Positions 5,415-5,944 of a DNA stretch of 5,944 bases are shown one piece after another. The position numbers and the translations under genes are program-made. How positions within the stretch are numbered: the stretch's first letter is position 1; every line of letters starts with the position of its first letter. The notes under the pieces are model-generated. The model ran no database searches. It worked only from the letters and a program-made list of their open reading frames with translations, and was not told the origin of the DNA. Origin of the DNA: an uncultured Clostridia bacterium. Lineage in GTDB: Bacteria; Bacillota; Clostridia; Peptostreptococcales; Anaerovoracaceae. The stretch is from contig CAKQNZ010000126.1 in assembly GCA_934255435.1 (NCBI GenBank), positions 1 to 5,944 of the forward strand. The letters are read 5' to 3'.

Positions 5415-5912
5415 TCAAAGATCCCTAAGTCCTTCTATAAGTCTTACCGTTATATTTCTCTCGCTGCCGTCTATGTCCAGAACGAACTGATCCACTTTAG
5501 GTATCAGTATTTTCTTTCCTTTATTGTCCTCGATCTCAAATATGTCCTGTGCTGTATTCTGGATAACATCTGTTACTTTTCCCAGGACATCTCCATTTTC
5601 TTCCACAGCAGTCATTCCTATTAGATCCCTAACATAGAACTGTCCCTCCGGAAGCTCCGGCAAATCATCTTCTGTGACATATATGAACGTCCCTCTCAGT
5701 CTCTCTGCTCCATCTCTGTTATCGACTCCCTGCAGCTTGAGTATCACTACATTTTTCTGTAGTCTCACATTCTCTATCCTGCAGAGCTTTTCACCTATAT
5801 ATACGTTTTCTGTCGTTTCGTATATCTCGCTGCTGTCGGAGTAATTGTAGACCTTCACTTCGCCTTTAAGACCCACTACATTTACTATTTTCCCGATTTT
5901 GATCTTCTCCAT
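5415..5912 (-). CDS. rimM: Ribosome maturation factor RimM
   Basis: Binds ribosomal protein S19 and assists late maturation of the 30S head domain. The chosen 165-aa form has both family domains: an N-terminal RimM barrel beginning MEKIKIGKIVNVVGLKGEVK (1-20) with the characteristic G-x-x-V-x-V-x-GLKGEVKV, and a C-terminal PRC barrel beginning PEGQFYVRDLIGM (88-100), followed by LGKVTDVIQNTAQDIFEI (110-127) and KILIPKVDQFVLDID (134-148). The open frame reaches 5942, adding ten residues (MCLYFYAGKT) unlike the family. I start at 5912 because the conserved IGKI block follows directly and GGGGA lies about 6 nt upstream (5919-5922), although this is a modest SD. It heads the rimM-trmD pair. The 32 nt upstream of it show no clear gene end; khpA or rpsP would be expected beyond the right edge. 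Confidence 0.96.
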   Translation of the reverse strand: MEKIKIGKIVNVVGLKGEVKVYNYSDSSEIYETTENVYIGEKLCRIENVRLQKNVVILKLQGVDNRDGAERLRGTFIYVTEDDLPELPEGQFYVRDLIGMTAVEENGDVLGKVTDVIQNTAQDIFEIEDNKGKKILIPKVDQFVLDIDGSERNITVRLIEGLRDL

Positions 5913-5944
5913 GGTTTTCCCCGCATAAAAATACAAGCACATAT

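Noticed and set aside
5913..5942. RimM start at the ATG at 5942
   Set aside because: The ten extra residues precede the conserved RimM N-terminus and no SD can be seen so close to the window edge; the ATG at 5912 fits the family.
1..5944. CRISPR arrays, tRNA or rRNA genes, insertion sequences, phage or defence genes
   Set aside because: No repeat-spacer pattern, cloverleaf, transposase motif or terminal inverted repeats were seen; nearly all bases belong to the eight minus-strand genes.

Overview
The window is a single, tightly packed block of eight protein-coding genes, all on the minus strand, so transcription runs from the right edge (about 5940) to the left edge (1). Gene content and order suggest a low-to-mid GC Gram-positive anaerobe of the Clostridia: SepF, DivIVA and YggS homologues lie together, gene gaps are very short, Shine-Dalgarno sites are strong purine-rich AGGAGG types, and an HlyD-like membrane protein precedes yggS. 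I cannot place it below the level of class or order from sequence alone.

Right part (4652-5912): rimM and trmD, a ribosome and tRNA maturation pair normally found in the rpsP-khpA-rimM-trmD-rplS operon. In the usual layout rplS would come next, but it is absent here. Instead a 39-nt gap holds a 23-nt imperfect palindrome and a sigma-A-like promoter candidate.

Middle part (1764-4612): an HlyD/membrane-fusion-like single-pass protein, the PLP-binding protein YggS, and the division proteins SepF and DivIVA. They are separated by only 2, 9 and 9 nt, and the Shine-Dalgarno sites of the last two overlap the preceding stop codon. This is a compact version of the ylmE-sepF-(ylmG-ylmH)-divIVA cluster of Firmicutes, with ylmG and ylmH missing. 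SepF would tether FtsZ to the membrane, and DivIVA would mark curved membrane at the septum or poles.

Left part (1-1727): lspA (lipoprotein signal peptidase), an RluA-family pseudouridine synthase and the start of a flavin-reductase-family gene that runs off the left edge. These three are joined by 4-nt ATGA and 1-nt TAATG overlaps, which suggests translational coupling. The only conspicuous interruption is the 36-nt divIVA-lspA gap, which holds a very GC-rich hairpin followed by five T residues and leaves lspA without a normally spaced Shine-Dalgarno.

No RNA genes, mobile elements, CRISPR arrays or long repeats were seen, and there is no gene-free stretch over 40 nt between genes. Most of the window is conserved housekeeping sequence. 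The items worth a second look are the two intergenic regulatory regions, the pump-less HlyD-like protein, the altered gene order, and a possible active-site variation in TrmD. I found no convincing undescribed system.
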